Source: Nonomuraea montanisoli
Lineage (GTDB): Bacteria > Actinomycetota > Actinomycetes > Streptosporangiales > Streptosporangiaceae
DNA length: 64,000 bases
Direction: 5' to 3'
NCBI RefSeq assembly: GCF_013363975.1
Contig: NZ_JABWGN010000010.1
Span: forward strand, 62,001 to 126,000
In this document: positions 1-8,501 of the stretch, in pieces
Numbering within the stretch: position 1 is the stretch's first letter
Layout: each line of letters begins with the position of its first letter
Notes under the pieces: model-generated
Database searches by the model: none
The model's input: the letters and a program-made list of their open reading frames with translations, nothing else
What the model was told of the DNA's origin: nothing
Made by a program: the position numbers and the translations under genes

Positions 1-86
1 AGCCGTCCCAGCCGTACCTCGGGCGCCCGGCCGTCGAGCAGGGAGTCTGCGGAGTCGCCGATCGGGACCGGGGGCGAGACAGTCAT
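1..86 (-). CDS. N-terminus of an unidentified protein (runs off the left edge)
   Basis: An ATG at 84-86 on the minus strand opens a frame of 28 codons that reaches the window edge without a stop. A strong Shine-Dalgarno (GGAGGAG, at 95-101 read as its complement) lies eight bases before the ATG, which is why I accept this start. The peptide begins MTVSPPVPIGDS and is too short to assign. It is divergent from the mannosidase gene, so the stretch 87-279 should hold both promoters; I see no clear operator in it. Confidence 0.5.
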   Translation of the reverse strand, partial: MTVSPPVPIGDSADSLLDGRAPEVRLGR

Positions 87-279
87 CGCGGGAACTCCTC
101 CGGCTGGTGTGCGGCACAGGGACCTTCTGCGAATGTGCCAACGGCCCCGGGGCCGCGCCAACCCCTATTCGGGCCTGCGGCGGCCCGCGCCACTGGCAGG
201 CTCTGGCCGTCGTTTCTGCTCGTTGACCGCCTCCGACGACCGGCGTTTCGATGCAGCAAACCGCCTTTTGGAGGCCCGC

Positions 280-3200
280 ATGTCCCCGTGGTCCTTATCC
301 GTATCCACTGTCACCGTCCTGCTCGCCGCCTTGGCGTTGCCGCCCGGCGCCCCGCCGCGCGCCGTCGCCACCGACGACACGGGCAGCGTGATCAGCCCGG
401 TGGAGCTGGTCAACGTGTTCCACGGCACGAAGGAGGCGGCGCTCGATTTCGGTCACGGCGGAGGCGGCGGCATGACGTTCCCCGGCGCCGTCCTGCCGTT
501 CGGCATGATGCAGTGGAGCCCCGACACCGTGGAGAGCGCCGGAGGCGGCTACCGGTACGAGGACAACCGGCTGCGCGGCTTCTCGATGACGCACATCTCC
601 GGGCCCGGTTGCAACGGCGCGCAGGACTTCCCCGTCATGCCCTTCTCCGGGAAGATCGGCCGCTCCCCCGCCACGCACGGCATGGACTACGTCCAGACGT
701 ACAAGCACGAGAACGAGAAGGCCGCGCCCGGCTTCTACAGCAGCACGCTCGACACCGGCATCTCCACCGAGCTGTCGGTCAGCGCCCGCGCCGGCGTCGC
801 CCGCTTCGCCTTCCCGGCGGGCAAGCCCGCCACGCTGCTGCTCAACACCAGCGGCTCCATCAACGGCGTGGACGACGGCGAGACCCGCGTCGGCCAGAAC
901 ACGGTCGAGGGCTGGATCAAGACCGGCGGCTTCTGCGGCCCGCCCCTGCGCTACAAGGTGTACTTCCACGCCACCTTCGACCAGCCGTTCACCGGCTACG
1001 GCACGTGGAAGAACGACGAGGTGCGGCCGGGCACGCAGACCACGGACGACGCCTCGAAGGCCCGCGCCCGGGCCGACCTGGTCACCGGTGAGGACGTCAC
1101 CGTCGACGGGCCCGGCTCCGGGGCGTACCTGGAGTTCGACCCGGCCAGGCCGGTGCAGATGCGCGTCGGCCTGTCGTACGTGAGCATCGACGGCGCGCGG
1201 GCCAACCTCGGCAAGGAGATCGGCGCCAAGACCCTCGACCAGGTGCGCCAGGACGCCACGGCCGTCTGGGACAAGCGGCTCGGCCAGGTGCGGATCGCCG
1301 GCGGCACCGAGGACCAGCGGCGCACGTTCTACAGCAACCTGTACCACGCGCTGCTCCAGCCGTACGTCTTCGAGGACGTGGACGGCACCTACACCGGCTT
1401 CGACGGCAAGCCGAGGACCGTGCGGGCCGGGCACCACCAGTACGCGACGTTCTCCGGCTGGGACATCTACCGTTCCGAGGCGCAGCTCCTCGCGCTGCTC
1501 GCGCCCGACGTGGCCGCCGACATCGCGCAGTCGATGTACGACAACGCCCAGGCGATCGGCAACGTCTGGGACCGCTGGTCGCACCAGACGGCCGTCACCG
1601 GCGTCATGGTCGGCGACCCGTACCACAGCATCCTGTCCACCATGTACGCCTTCGGCGCCCGCGACTTCGACGCGGGCCCGGCGCTGAAGGCGATGGCCGA
1701 GGCCGCCCGCCGCGTCGGCGCGAAGGACATCGGCCACCCCGAGGCGCAGTACGACGAGCGGCCCGGCAACGCCGACTACATGGCCAAGGGCTACGTGCCG
1801 TCCGACCCGTCGTCCACGCTGGAGTACGCCGTCGCCGACTTCGGGATCGCGCAGCTCGCCGGCCGGCTCGGCGACCAGACGACGGCCACGGAGTTCATGA
1901 AGCGCGCCCAGTCGTGGCAGAACCTGTACAACCCGGGCAACGGGTGGATCCAGCCGCGCACGGGCGACGGATCGTTCACCGCGCCCTTCGACCCGGCCGC
2001 GCCGGACGTCTACATGGAGGGCAACGGCGCCCAGTACCACTGGATGGTGCCGCACAACCCGCAGGGACTGTTCGCCGCGATGGGCGGCCTGGGCAAGGTC
2101 GTCCCCCGGCTCGACGAGTACTTCAAGAAGCTGAACGCGGGACCGCGCGAGCCGTACGCCTACCTGGGCAACGAGATCGCCCTGCAGTCGCCGTGGCTGT
2201 ACGCGTGGGCGGGGCAACCGTACAAGACGCAGAACCTGGTGCGCCGGGTGCAGCAGGAGCTGTTCAAGTCCGGCCCCGACGGGCTCGTCGGCAACGACGA
2301 CCTCGGCACCATGGGCGCCTGGTACGTGTGGTCGGCCATGGGCCTGTTCCCGGCCATCCCCGGCCGGGCCGAGCTGCTGGTCAGCACGCCGCTGTTCGAC
2401 AAGGTCACGGTCTCCCGGCCGGCCGGCGACATCGTCGTCAGCGCCCCCAACGCGGCCAACCGCTACATCCAGACGCTGCGCGTGAACGGCTTCGCGACGA
2501 GCAGGGCGTGGCTGCCCGAGTCGTTCGCGACCCAGGGCGGGCGGCTCGACTTCACGCTCGGCGCGTCGCCCAACCCGGCGTTCGGCGCCGACCCGCGCAA
2601 CGCGCCCCCGTCGTTCGGCCAGGGCTCCAAGCCGTACCTCGCCGGTCTCACCCCCGGCGCCGCGCCCGTCGAGCCCGGCGGCGCGGTGGACGCGGAGCTG
2701 TCGGTCCAGTCGCTCGGCGCGGCGGCCACGGTGACCTGGCAGGCCAAGCCGCCCGCCGGCATCACGGTGTCACCGGCGAGCGGGACGCTCAGCGTGCCGG
2801 CCGGCGGCCGCGCGGCGGTGAAGGTGCGGATCTCCGTGGCCGCCGGCACGGGGCTGGACCTGGTGACCGTGCCCGTCGCCGTGGGCGACCTGACCGCGAG
2901 CACGCGGCTCAACGTGGCCAAGCGCGGCACGATCGCCTGGTACCACAACAACGCCGGCATCGGCGACGCCGCCGGGCCCGACGAGGCCAACATCGACGGG
3001 CCGGGCTTCAGCTACCCGGCGCACTCGCTGTCCGACGCCGGCCTCAAGCCGGGCGCCACGGTCGCCTGGAAGGGCTTCTCCTTCACCTGGCCCAACCGCA
3101 GGCCCGGCCAGGTGGACAACCTGCGGCCCGGCACCCAGCCCATCGAGATGGCCGCGCCCGCCGGGGCCACCAAGCTGGCCTTCCTCGGCGCGGGGGTCAA

Positions 3201-3498
3201 CGGGTGGCCCGAGACGGAGGTGACGATCACCTACACCGACGGCTCGACCGGCACCGGGAAGCTCGGGTTCAGCGAGTGGATCCTGGACTTCGGCGGGGCG
3301 CAGCCCGCGTTCGGCAACGAGATCGTGGCCAGCGCGCCGTTCCGGCTCTTCTGGGGCTCGTGGGCGTTGCAGCCGATCGGCACGCACGTGTTCGCGGCGC
3401 AGCCGATCGCGCTCGACCCGGCCAAGACGGTCAGGAGCGTGACGTTCTCCACGCCCGAGGACGGGGAGCTGCACCTGTTCGCCTGGGCGTTCGCCTGA
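280..3498 (+). CDS. Secreted GH92 alpha-1,2-mannosidase
   Basis: Exo-acting alpha-mannosidase of glycoside hydrolase family 92, predicted to act outside the cell on mannose-rich glycans. From the ATG at 280 the protein has 1072 residues and opens with a hydrophobic signal peptide ending near PRAVA; the frame extends upstream to 109 but those codons do not look like a leader. GH92 hallmarks are visible: VNVFHGTKE near the mature N-terminus, GFSMTHISGPGC, the SGWDIYRSEAQLLALL block, GNEIALQSPWLYAW, and GNDDLGTMGAWYVWSAMG with the acidic residues of the active site. After about residue 780 comes an NEW3-like beta domain and then a C-terminal beta-rich segment, consistent with larger actinobacterial members. 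Convergent with the SMP-30 gene across a shared hairpin. GH92 enzymes are calcium dependent; substrate linkage is inferred from family. Confidence 0.93.
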   Translation: MSPWSLSVSTVTVLLAALALPPGAPPRAVATDDTGSVISPVELVNVFHGTKEAALDFGHGGGGGMTFPGAVLPFGMMQWSPDTVESAGGGYRYEDNRLRGFSMTHISGPGCNGAQDFPVMPFSGKIGRSPATHGMDYVQTYKHENEKAAPGFYSSTLDTGISTELSVSARAGVARFAFPAGKPATLLLNTSGSINGVDDGETRVGQNTVEGWIKTGGFCGPPLRYKVYFHATFDQPFTGYGTWKNDEVRPGTQTTDDASKARARADLVTGEDVTVDGPGSGAYLEFDPARPVQMRVGLSYVSIDGARANLGKEIGAKTLDQVRQDATAVWDKRLGQVRIAGGTEDQRRTFYSNLYHALLQPYVFEDVDGTYTGFDGKPRTVRAGHHQYATFSGWDIYRSEAQLLALLAPDVAADIAQSMYDNAQAIGNVWDRWSHQTAVTGVMVGDPYHSILSTMYAFGARDFDAGPALKAMAEAARRVGAKDIGHPEAQYDERPGNADYMAKGYVPSDPSSTLEYAVADFGIAQLAGRLGDQTTATEFMKRAQSWQNLYNPGNGWIQPRTGDGSFTAPFDPAAPDVYMEGNGAQYHWMVPHNPQGLFAAMGGLGKVVPRLDEYFKKLNAGPREPYAYLGNEIALQSPWLYAWAGQPYKTQNLVRRVQQELFKSGPDGLVGNDDLGTMGAWYVWSAMGLFPAIPGRAELLVSTPLFDKVTVSRPAGDIVVSAPNAANRYIQTLRVNGFATSRAWLPESFATQGGRLDFTLGASPNPAFGADPRNAPPSFGQGSKPYLAGLTPGAAPVEPGGAVDAELSVQSLGAAATVTWQAKPPAGITVSPASGTLSVPAGGRAAVKVRISVAAGTGLDLVTVPVAVGDLTASTRLNVAKRGTIAWYHNNAGIGDAAGPDEANIDGPGFSYPAHSLSDAGLKPGATVAWKGFSFTWPNRRPGQVDNLRPGTQPIEMAAPAGATKLAFLGAGVNGWPETEVTITYTDGSTGTGKLGFSEWILDFGGAQPAFGNEIVASAPFRLFWGSWALQPIGTHVFAAQPIALDPAKTVRSVTFSTPEDGELHLFAWAFA

Positions 3499-3513
3499 TT
3501 CCGAGAAGCCCGG

Positions 3514-4425
3514 TCAGGAGCCCGCCCACACCGGGCGGGCTCCTCTGACGTTCAGCAGCATCGAGTAGACGGACGTCGTGGCCGTCACGAACAGCCGGTT
3601 GCGCTTGGGGCCGCCGAAGACGAGGTTGGAGGCCTCCTCCGGCAGGATCATCCGGCCGAGGAGCGCGCCGTCGGGGTGGTAGCAGTGCAGCGCCGCGCCG
3701 ACGGCCGCCCACACGCGGCCCTCCTCGTCGAGCCGCAGCCCGTCGAAACCGCCTCTGCCGGTGTGCTCGGCGAACACCTTGCCGCCCGACAGGCCGCCGT
3801 CGTCGTGGACCTCGAAGACGCGCACGTGGTTGCGCTCGGTGTCGGCGATGTAGAGGCGGCTCTCGTCCAGGGAGAACGCGAGCCCGTTCGGCCGGGCGAA
3901 GTCGTCGGCCACGACGCGCGTCCCGCCGGTCACCGGGTCGATCCGGTAGACGTGGCAGCCGTCGATCTCCTGCTCGGCGCGGTGCCCCTCGTAGTGGCCG
4001 AGGATCCCGTACGGCGGGTCGGTGAACCAGACGGAGCCGTCGGAGCGCACCACCACGTCGTTGGGGCTGTTGAGCCTCCTGCCCTCCCACCGGTCGGCGA
4101 GCACCGTGATCCGGCCGTCGTGCTCGGTCCTGGTCACGCGGCGGGCGCCGTGCTCGCAGGAGACCAGCCGGCCCTCGCGGTCGAGGGTGTTGCCGTTGGT
4201 GTAGCCGGCCGGCTCCCGGAACGGCCCGACGGCGCCGGTCAGCTCGTCCCAGCGCAGCATGCGGTCGTTCGGGATGTCGCTCCAGACCAGGAAGCGGCCG
4301 GCGGGGAAGTAGACGGGGCCCTCGGCCCAGCGGGTGCCCCGGTGGAGGCGTTCGAGCCATCGGTCGCCGCCGAGGGCGGCGACCCGGGCGTCCAGCGCTT
4401 CGAGTTCGAGCGGTACGAGATCCAT
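3514..4425 (-). CDS. SMP-30/gluconolactonase/LRE family protein
   Basis: Six-bladed beta-propeller hydrolase of the SMP-30/gluconolactonase family, 303 residues, no signal peptide. Typical members hydrolyse sugar lactones with a divalent metal. I see the family signatures RWAEGPVYFPAGRFLVWSDI near the N-terminus, LNSPNDVVVRSDGSVWFTDP in the middle, ARPNGLAFSLDESRLYIADT, and GGFDGLRLDEEGRVWAA towards the end, giving the conserved Glu, Asn and Asp metal ligands. The start at 4425 is chosen because AGGAGG lies eight bases before it; an in-frame ATG 12 codons upstream lacks one. Substrate unknown; a role in oxidised-sugar use beside the mannosidase and cellulase is plausible but inferred. Confidence 0.88.
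   Translation of the reverse strand: MDLVPLELEALDARVAALGGDRWLERLHRGTRWAEGPVYFPAGRFLVWSDIPNDRMLRWDELTGAVGPFREPAGYTNGNTLDREGRLVSCEHGARRVTRTEHDGRITVLADRWEGRRLNSPNDVVVRSDGSVWFTDPPYGILGHYEGHRAEQEIDGCHVYRIDPVTGGTRVVADDFARPNGLAFSLDESRLYIADTERNHVRVFEVHDDGGLSGGKVFAEHTGRGGFDGLRLDEEGRVWAAVGAALHCYHPDGALLGRMILPEEASNLVFGGPKRNRLFVTATTSVYSMLLNVRGARPVWAGS
3516..3544. terminator. Bidirectional hairpin terminator
   Basis: Perfect 12-bp arms (AGGAGCCCGCCC and its complement) around a five-base loop, lying between the convergent mannosidase and SMP-30 genes. The minus-strand stop at 3514-3516 touches its left arm. There is no long T-run, as is common in high-G+C actinomycetes. Confidence 0.7.
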
Positions 4426-4627
4426 GCGCGGAACCTCCTCAAGGTCGATTCTTCCTACCAACCCACCCGAGTCGCATGAACCCCTACTGGCCAGCGTATA
4501 TACCCCTGACGTGCGGCCCGCCCCCAGCTACGCGATCCTGACCAATGTTCCGACATTTCGTCACATGATCATTGATCTCCTGTGATAGTTGGATCTCCGT
4601 TATTGCATCGCCCGAAAGGACGAATAG

Positions 4628-6124
4628 ATGCGGTTGTTAACCCGCGTGCTGGCGATCACCGCCTCGGCCGCGACGGTGGCCACGGCCGCCGCCGCCACCC
4701 CCGCCTCCGCGGCGGCCGAGCTCGTGGTCAACGGCACCTTCGCCGGCGGCACCACGCCCTGGTGGAACTCCGCCGACACCTCGATGGCCGTCAGCGGCGG
4801 CAGGCTCCAGGTCAAGGTGACCGGCGGCACCGCCAACGCCTGGGACGCCATGGTCGGCCAGAACGCCATCACCCTGGCCAAGGGCAAGGCCTACACGCTC
4901 TCCTTCGACGCCTCCGCCTCGGCCCCGGTCAGCGCCGTCACCACCGTGCAGCTCGCCGCCTCGCCGTACACGCGGACGCTCACCAAGACCTTCTCGCTCG
5001 GCACCACGAGCAAGCGTTACAGCTTCCCCTTCACCTCGACCCTGGCCACGACCGGCGGGCAGGTGTCCTTCCAGCTCGGCGGCAACGCCGGCTTCACCTT
5101 CTCCGTGGACAACGTCTCCCTGACCGAGGCGTCCTCCTCCACCCCGGCTCCCACGCCGACCGCGACCCCCAGGCCGACGAGCACCCCGAAGCCGACCGCC
5201 ACTCCCAAGCCGACGCCCACCACGACGGCCACGACCACCCCGAAGCCCGGCTCCGGTCCGCTCGCCCAGACCGACGGCTTCTACGTGGACCCCGACTCCA
5301 ACCCGGCCACCTGGGTGCGCAACAACTCCGGCGACTCCCGCGCCGCCCGCATCCGCTCCGCCATCTCCTCCAAGCCGATCGCCCGCTGGTTCGGCAACTG
5401 GAACAGCGACATCGGCTCGGCCGTCTCCTCCTACGTGGCCGCCGCCGACAAGGCCGGCAAGCTGCCCGTCCTCGTGGCCTACAACATCCCCGGGCGTGAC
5501 GCCTGCGGCGGCCACTCCGGCGGCGGCGCCGGGAGCGAGGCCGCGTACAAGACGTGGATCTCCGCGTTCGCCTCGGGCATCGGCAGCCGTCCCGCGGTCG
5601 TCGTCATCGAGCCCGACAGCCTGGGCGACTTCAACTGCATGAGCGACGCGGCCGTCCAGGAGCGCAACCGCATGCTCACGTACGCCACGCAGCAGTTCCG
5701 CGACAAGGCCACCAACACGTGGGCCTACCTCGACGGCGGCAACTCCGGCTGGGTCGCGGCGGGCACCATGGCCACGCGCCTGACCAGCGCGGGCGTGCGC
5801 AACATCCGCGGCTTCTCGGTGAACGTCTCGAACTACTACACCACCAGCGAGTCGGCGACCTACGCCAAGGCCGTCGACTCCGCGCTCGGCGGCACCGCCA
5901 CGTTCGTCATCGACACCAGCCGCAACGGCAACGGCTCCAACGGCGAGTGGTGCAACCCGGCCGGCCGCAAGCTCGGCGTCCCGGCCCAGGCCGGCGGGGC
6001 GGCCGAGATGCTGCTGTGGGTGAAGGTGCCCGGCGACTCGGACGGCAACTGCGGCATCGCGTCCGGCGTCCCGGCCGGCCAGTTCAGCCCGGCCATCGCC
6101 GTCCGCCTCATCGACGGCACCTGA
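4628..6124 (+). CDS. Secreted CBM4/9-like + GH6 cellulase
   Basis: Extracellular beta-1,4-glucanase of family GH6 (inverting endoglucanase or cellobiohydrolase). Layout of the 498 residues: signal peptide 1-30 ending ASAAA; a beta-sandwich carbohydrate-binding module like CBM4/9 at about 31-165, with a W-N-x-A-D-T-S core; a Thr/Pro/Lys-rich linker of repeated TPKPT units at about 170-214; then the GH6 barrel. In the barrel I see YNIPGRDACGGHSGGGA, containing the general-acid aspartate loop, VVVIEPDSLGD, and the C-terminal WCNPAGRKLG block with LLWVKVPGDSDG. GAAAGGA precedes the ATG. The 202-bp gap before it contains a GATCA-T-TGATC dyad at 4567-4577 that might be an operator; I see no perfect CebR box. 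Endo versus exo mode cannot be decided without structural modelling. Confidence 0.93.
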   Translation: MRLLTRVLAITASAATVATAAAATPASAAAELVVNGTFAGGTTPWWNSADTSMAVSGGRLQVKVTGGTANAWDAMVGQNAITLAKGKAYTLSFDASASAPVSAVTTVQLAASPYTRTLTKTFSLGTTSKRYSFPFTSTLATTGGQVSFQLGGNAGFTFSVDNVSLTEASSSTPAPTPTATPRPTSTPKPTATPKPTPTTTATTTPKPGSGPLAQTDGFYVDPDSNPATWVRNNSGDSRAARIRSAISSKPIARWFGNWNSDIGSAVSSYVAAADKAGKLPVLVAYNIPGRDACGGHSGGGAGSEAAYKTWISAFASGIGSRPAVVVIEPDSLGDFNCMSDAAVQERNRMLTYATQQFRDKATNTWAYLDGGNSGWVAAGTMATRLTSAGVRNIRGFSVNVSNYYTTSESATYAKAVDSALGGTATFVIDTSRNGNGSNGEWCNPAGRKLGVPAQAGGAAEMLLWVKVPGDSDGNCGIASGVPAGQFSPAIAVRLIDGT

Positions 6125-6148
6125 CGCCCTCCCGGGCTCGGGCTCGCC

Positions 6149-7060
6149 TCACGACGAGCGCCCCCTTTTCGAGGCGCCCGCCCCTGACGGGCGGGCGCCT
6201 CTCGTGCCCCACCTCCGGCGCAGCCAGCCGATCGTGGCCGCGCGTGACCGCTCACGGCGGTCCCGGAGGTGCGGGGCGTGCGCGGGCCCCGGCAGCGCGG
6301 CCGTGCGCGTCCAGTAATCGGCCAGCGCCACCAGGAACGCGTCCACCGCGCCGGGCGGCGCGCCCCTCCCCAGGGGATGCGCCAGGAACGTCTCCTCCAG
6401 GTCCACGCCGTCCGCCCGTGACAGGAGCAGCAGGCACACCAGGTCCACCCAGCCCGGCCCCAGGCACGCCCGGCCCCAGTCCACGACCCTGGCGACGCCG
6501 TCGGGCGCGACGAGGACGTTGTCGTGGCGCAGGTCGAAGTGGAGCAGCGTGTCACCGGTGACGCCGGCCGCCTCCAGCGACCGCCACGTCTCGCACCGCC
6601 CGGCCATCCGCCCGGCGACCGTGGGCAGCTCCGTGAGAGGGGACGGCGTCAGCTCCCGTACGCACAGGGTGAGGGCGTCCAGCGCCGCGTCCAGCTCGTG
6701 CCGCAGCCACGGCTCGTGCGGCGGCCGGCCCGGCGCGACGCCGAAGCAGAGCAGCACCCAGCCGTCCCGCTCCACCGCGAAGCGGAGCCGAGGACTCGGC
6801 ACGGTGACGGGCAGGGCCCGCGCGACGACCGCCTCCTCCCGGTAGCCGTCCCCGTCCTCGCTCGGCACCGCCTTGACGAACACCTGCCCGCCGCCGTTCT
6901 CGCCTGCGCCTTCGCCGAACTCGGCCACGCCCAGCACGCCGTACGAGAACCCGCCCGGCCGGTCGCCGAACCCCCGGATCTCGCCCCCGAGCCGCCGCGC
7001 CACCTCGCGCCGCAGCCCGGCGGGCAGCTCCTTCCAGCTCCGCCGCGTCGTCGTCCCCAT
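6149..7060 (-). CDS. Aminoglycoside phosphotransferase-like kinase (APH family)
   Basis: Protein-kinase-like small-molecule phosphotransferase of 303 residues. The Brenner-type catalytic loop reads HFDLRHDNVLV (catalytic Asp followed by Asn) and the metal-binding segment VVDWGRACLGPGW; in both, H-x-D-x-x-x-x-N and D-W-G match the APH/choline-kinase pattern. A Lys in VFVKAVP is a candidate ATP contact. The substrate cannot be read from sequence; many chromosomal actinomycete members do not confer resistance. I chose the ATG at 7060, although an ATG at 7102 in frame is possible and neither has well-spaced Shine-Dalgarno sequence. The last 15 codons overlap the terminator hairpin. Divergent from the NADAR gene. 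Confidence 0.8.
   Translation of the reverse strand: MGTTTRRSWKELPAGLRREVARRLGGEIRGFGDRPGGFSYGVLGVAEFGEGAGENGGGQVFVKAVPSEDGDGYREEAVVARALPVTVPSPRLRFAVERDGWVLLCFGVAPGRPPHEPWLRHELDAALDALTLCVRELTPSPLTELPTVAGRMAGRCETWRSLEAAGVTGDTLLHFDLRHDNVLVAPDGVARVVDWGRACLGPGWVDLVCLLLLSRADGVDLEETFLAHPLGRGAPPGAVDAFLVALADYWTRTAALPGPAHAPHLRDRRERSRAATIGWLRRRWGTRGARPSGAGASKRGRSS
6171..6201. terminator. Hairpin between convergent genes
   Basis: Perfect 13-bp arms (GAGGCGCCCGCCC and its complement) around CTGAC. It follows the cellulase stop and also forms part of the last codons of the convergent kinase-like gene, so it may serve both transcripts. Confidence 0.65.
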
Positions 7061-7183
7061 GCCTCCACGCAACCAGACCCCGTCCGCCGCCCGCCAGCGC
7101 ATTTCCACCGGCGGCACGGGCTCGTCCCGTCCGGCCGGATATCGGCTCGACCACCGGCGCGCGGATGTGTCACGGTGTGGGCC

Positions 7184-7777
7184 ATGTCCGGTCCCCTCCC
7201 CCGCACCCTCGACGAGGCCGTCGCCGCCGAGCAGGCCGGCCGCGCCCTGCGCTACCTCTACTTCTGGGGCCACCGCCCGGCCCGCGACGGCGGCGTCGGC
7301 CCCGGCTGCCTGTCGCAGTGGTGGCCGGTCACCTTCACCTCCGGCGGGCACACGTTCGCCTCGGCCGAGCACTACATGATGGCCCACAAGGCGTGGCTGT
7401 TCGGCGACGACGAGGCGGCGGAGGCGATCCTCGCCGCGGGTCACCCGGGCGAGGCCAAGAAGCTCGGCCGGACGGTGCGGCACTTCGACGAGGAGCGGTG
7501 GAACGCCCGCCGCTTCGCCATCGTGGTCCAGGGCAACCTCGCCAAGTTCGGGCAGCACGACGACCTGCGGCGCTTCCTGGCGGGCACGGCCGGCCGCGTC
7601 CTGGTGGAGGCGGCGCCGAACGACCGGGTGTGGGGCATCGGCCTGACGGCCGGCGACGAGCGCGCGGCGTCCCCGTCGACGTGGCGGGGCACCAACCTGC
7701 TGGGCTTCGCCCTGATGACCGTCCGCGACGCCCTCGCCGACACCCCCGCCGCCGACACCCCCGCCGCGGACGCCTGA
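7184..7777 (+). CDS. NADAR (YbiA-like) family protein
   Basis: A 197-residue cytosolic protein of the NADAR/YbiA family (formerly DUF1768), which includes N-glycosidases acting on ADP-ribose-like or early riboflavin-pathway intermediates. Visible family features are FWGHRP near residue 20, CLSQWWPVTF, FASAEHYMMAHKAWLFGD with the conserved Glu and His, the ALKK-type turn AKKLGR, and the C-terminal GIGL and WRGTNLLGFALM block. The start is ATG 7184; a GTG three codons upstream is an alternative and neither has a strong ribosome site. It ends in a short Ala/Pro/Thr-rich tail. Divergent from the APH-like gene. Some NADAR proteins act against phage or reverse ADP-ribosylation, but nothing here ties this one to that role. 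Confidence 0.85.
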   Translation: MSGPLPRTLDEAVAAEQAGRALRYLYFWGHRPARDGGVGPGCLSQWWPVTFTSGGHTFASAEHYMMAHKAWLFGDDEAAEAILAAGHPGEAKKLGRTVRHFDEERWNARRFAIVVQGNLAKFGQHDDLRRFLAGTAGRVLVEAAPNDRVWGIGLTAGDERAASPSTWRGTNLLGFALMTVRDALADTPAADTPAADA

Positions 7778-7829
7778 CCGGCCAGGCGCCACGCTTGCCC
7801 GGTCACGGCGAGACGTCGCCCCTGCCCGG

Positions 7830-8429
7830 TCACGGCGCGGCGAGCAGCGCCGACGCCCGCGCGGCGACCGACTCCCCGGCGACCTCCAGAGGCTCGGTGC
7901 TGCGCAGCGCCCTGGCGAGCACGAACGCGCCCTCCAGCGCCGACAGCAGCGCGATCGTCAGCTCGCGCGCCTCCCGCTCCCCCGCCCCCGCCTTCGCGAA
8001 CGCGGCCGTGCCGAGCGCGATCCACCCGGTGAAGACCTCGGCGGTGGCCTGGCGCAGCGGCTCGTTCGTGCTCGCCACCTCCAGCGCGAGGGTGGCGATC
8101 GGGCAGGCGTCGGCGTAGCCGGTCTCCACCAGCGTGTGCGCCGCACCCGTGAAGAAGTCGCGGACGCCCGTGACCGGGTCGGGCGCGGTCTCCATGGCGG
8201 CGGTGAACAGCCGGCCGTACGCGGCTCCGGAGGTGCGCACCACCTCCGCCCCGAGCTGCTCCTTCCCGCCGGGGAAGAAGTGGTAGACCGAGCCGAACGG
8301 CGCCTCGGCCTCGGCCACGATCTGCTTCAGGCCGGTGCCGGTGTAGCCCTGCCGGCGGAACAGCTCGGCGCCGGCGGTCACGATGCGCTCCTTGGTGGAC
8401 GGTCTCCCCGTCGCGGGCCCCGCGTTCAT
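7830..8429 (-). CDS. TetR/AcrR family repressor
   Basis: 199-residue regulator with an N-terminal TetR helix-turn-helix (STKERIVTAGAELFRRQGY, then GTGLKQIVAEAEAPFGSVYH) and a C-terminal ligand domain of the YxaF/LmrA-like type (ACPIATLALE motif). The start at ATG 8429 is preferred over an upstream in-frame ATG at 8462 because the palindrome at 8442-8455 sits just before it. Divergently transcribed from the hydrolase at 8502, so it most likely represses itself and that gene. The Cys in DACPI is typical of the subgroup. The inducer is unknown. Confidence 0.88.
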   Translation of the reverse strand: MNAGPATGRPSTKERIVTAGAELFRRQGYTGTGLKQIVAEAEAPFGSVYHFFPGGKEQLGAEVVRTSGAAYGRLFTAAMETAPDPVTGVRDFFTGAAHTLVETGYADACPIATLALEVASTNEPLRQATAEVFTGWIALGTAAFAKAGAGEREARELTIALLSALEGAFVLARALRSTEPLEVAGESVAARASALLAAP

Positions 8430-8441
8430 GGTCGTTACTCT

Positions 8442-8455
8442 ATCGCTAGAGCGAT
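8442..8455. promoter_or_regulatory. Operator of the TetR repressor
   Basis: ATCGCT-AG-AGCGAT, perfect 6-bp arms, in the 72-bp gap between the divergent TetR and hydrolase starts. Position and symmetry fit autoregulation plus control of the hydrolase; the assignment is inference. Confidence 0.55.
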
Positions 8456-8501
8456 CTATCAAGAACGATCATCGCGGGGACCCCGACGAGCGGAGGCGGA
8501 C

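Noticed and set aside
295-2217. 640-codon open frame on the minus strand inside the GH92 gene
   Set aside because: Compositional shadow of the high-G+C mannosidase frame; Arg/Val/Gly-rich, no domain, and the plus frame has clear GH92 motifs. The same reasoning removes the long antisense or shifted frames at 4637-5515, 15844-18078, 40494-42050, 42047-43927, 45550-47433 and 60582-62267.
6149-7060. Antibiotic resistance gene
   Set aside because: Only the generic APH fold is visible; chromosomal actinomycete homologues are numerous and no resistance context is seen.
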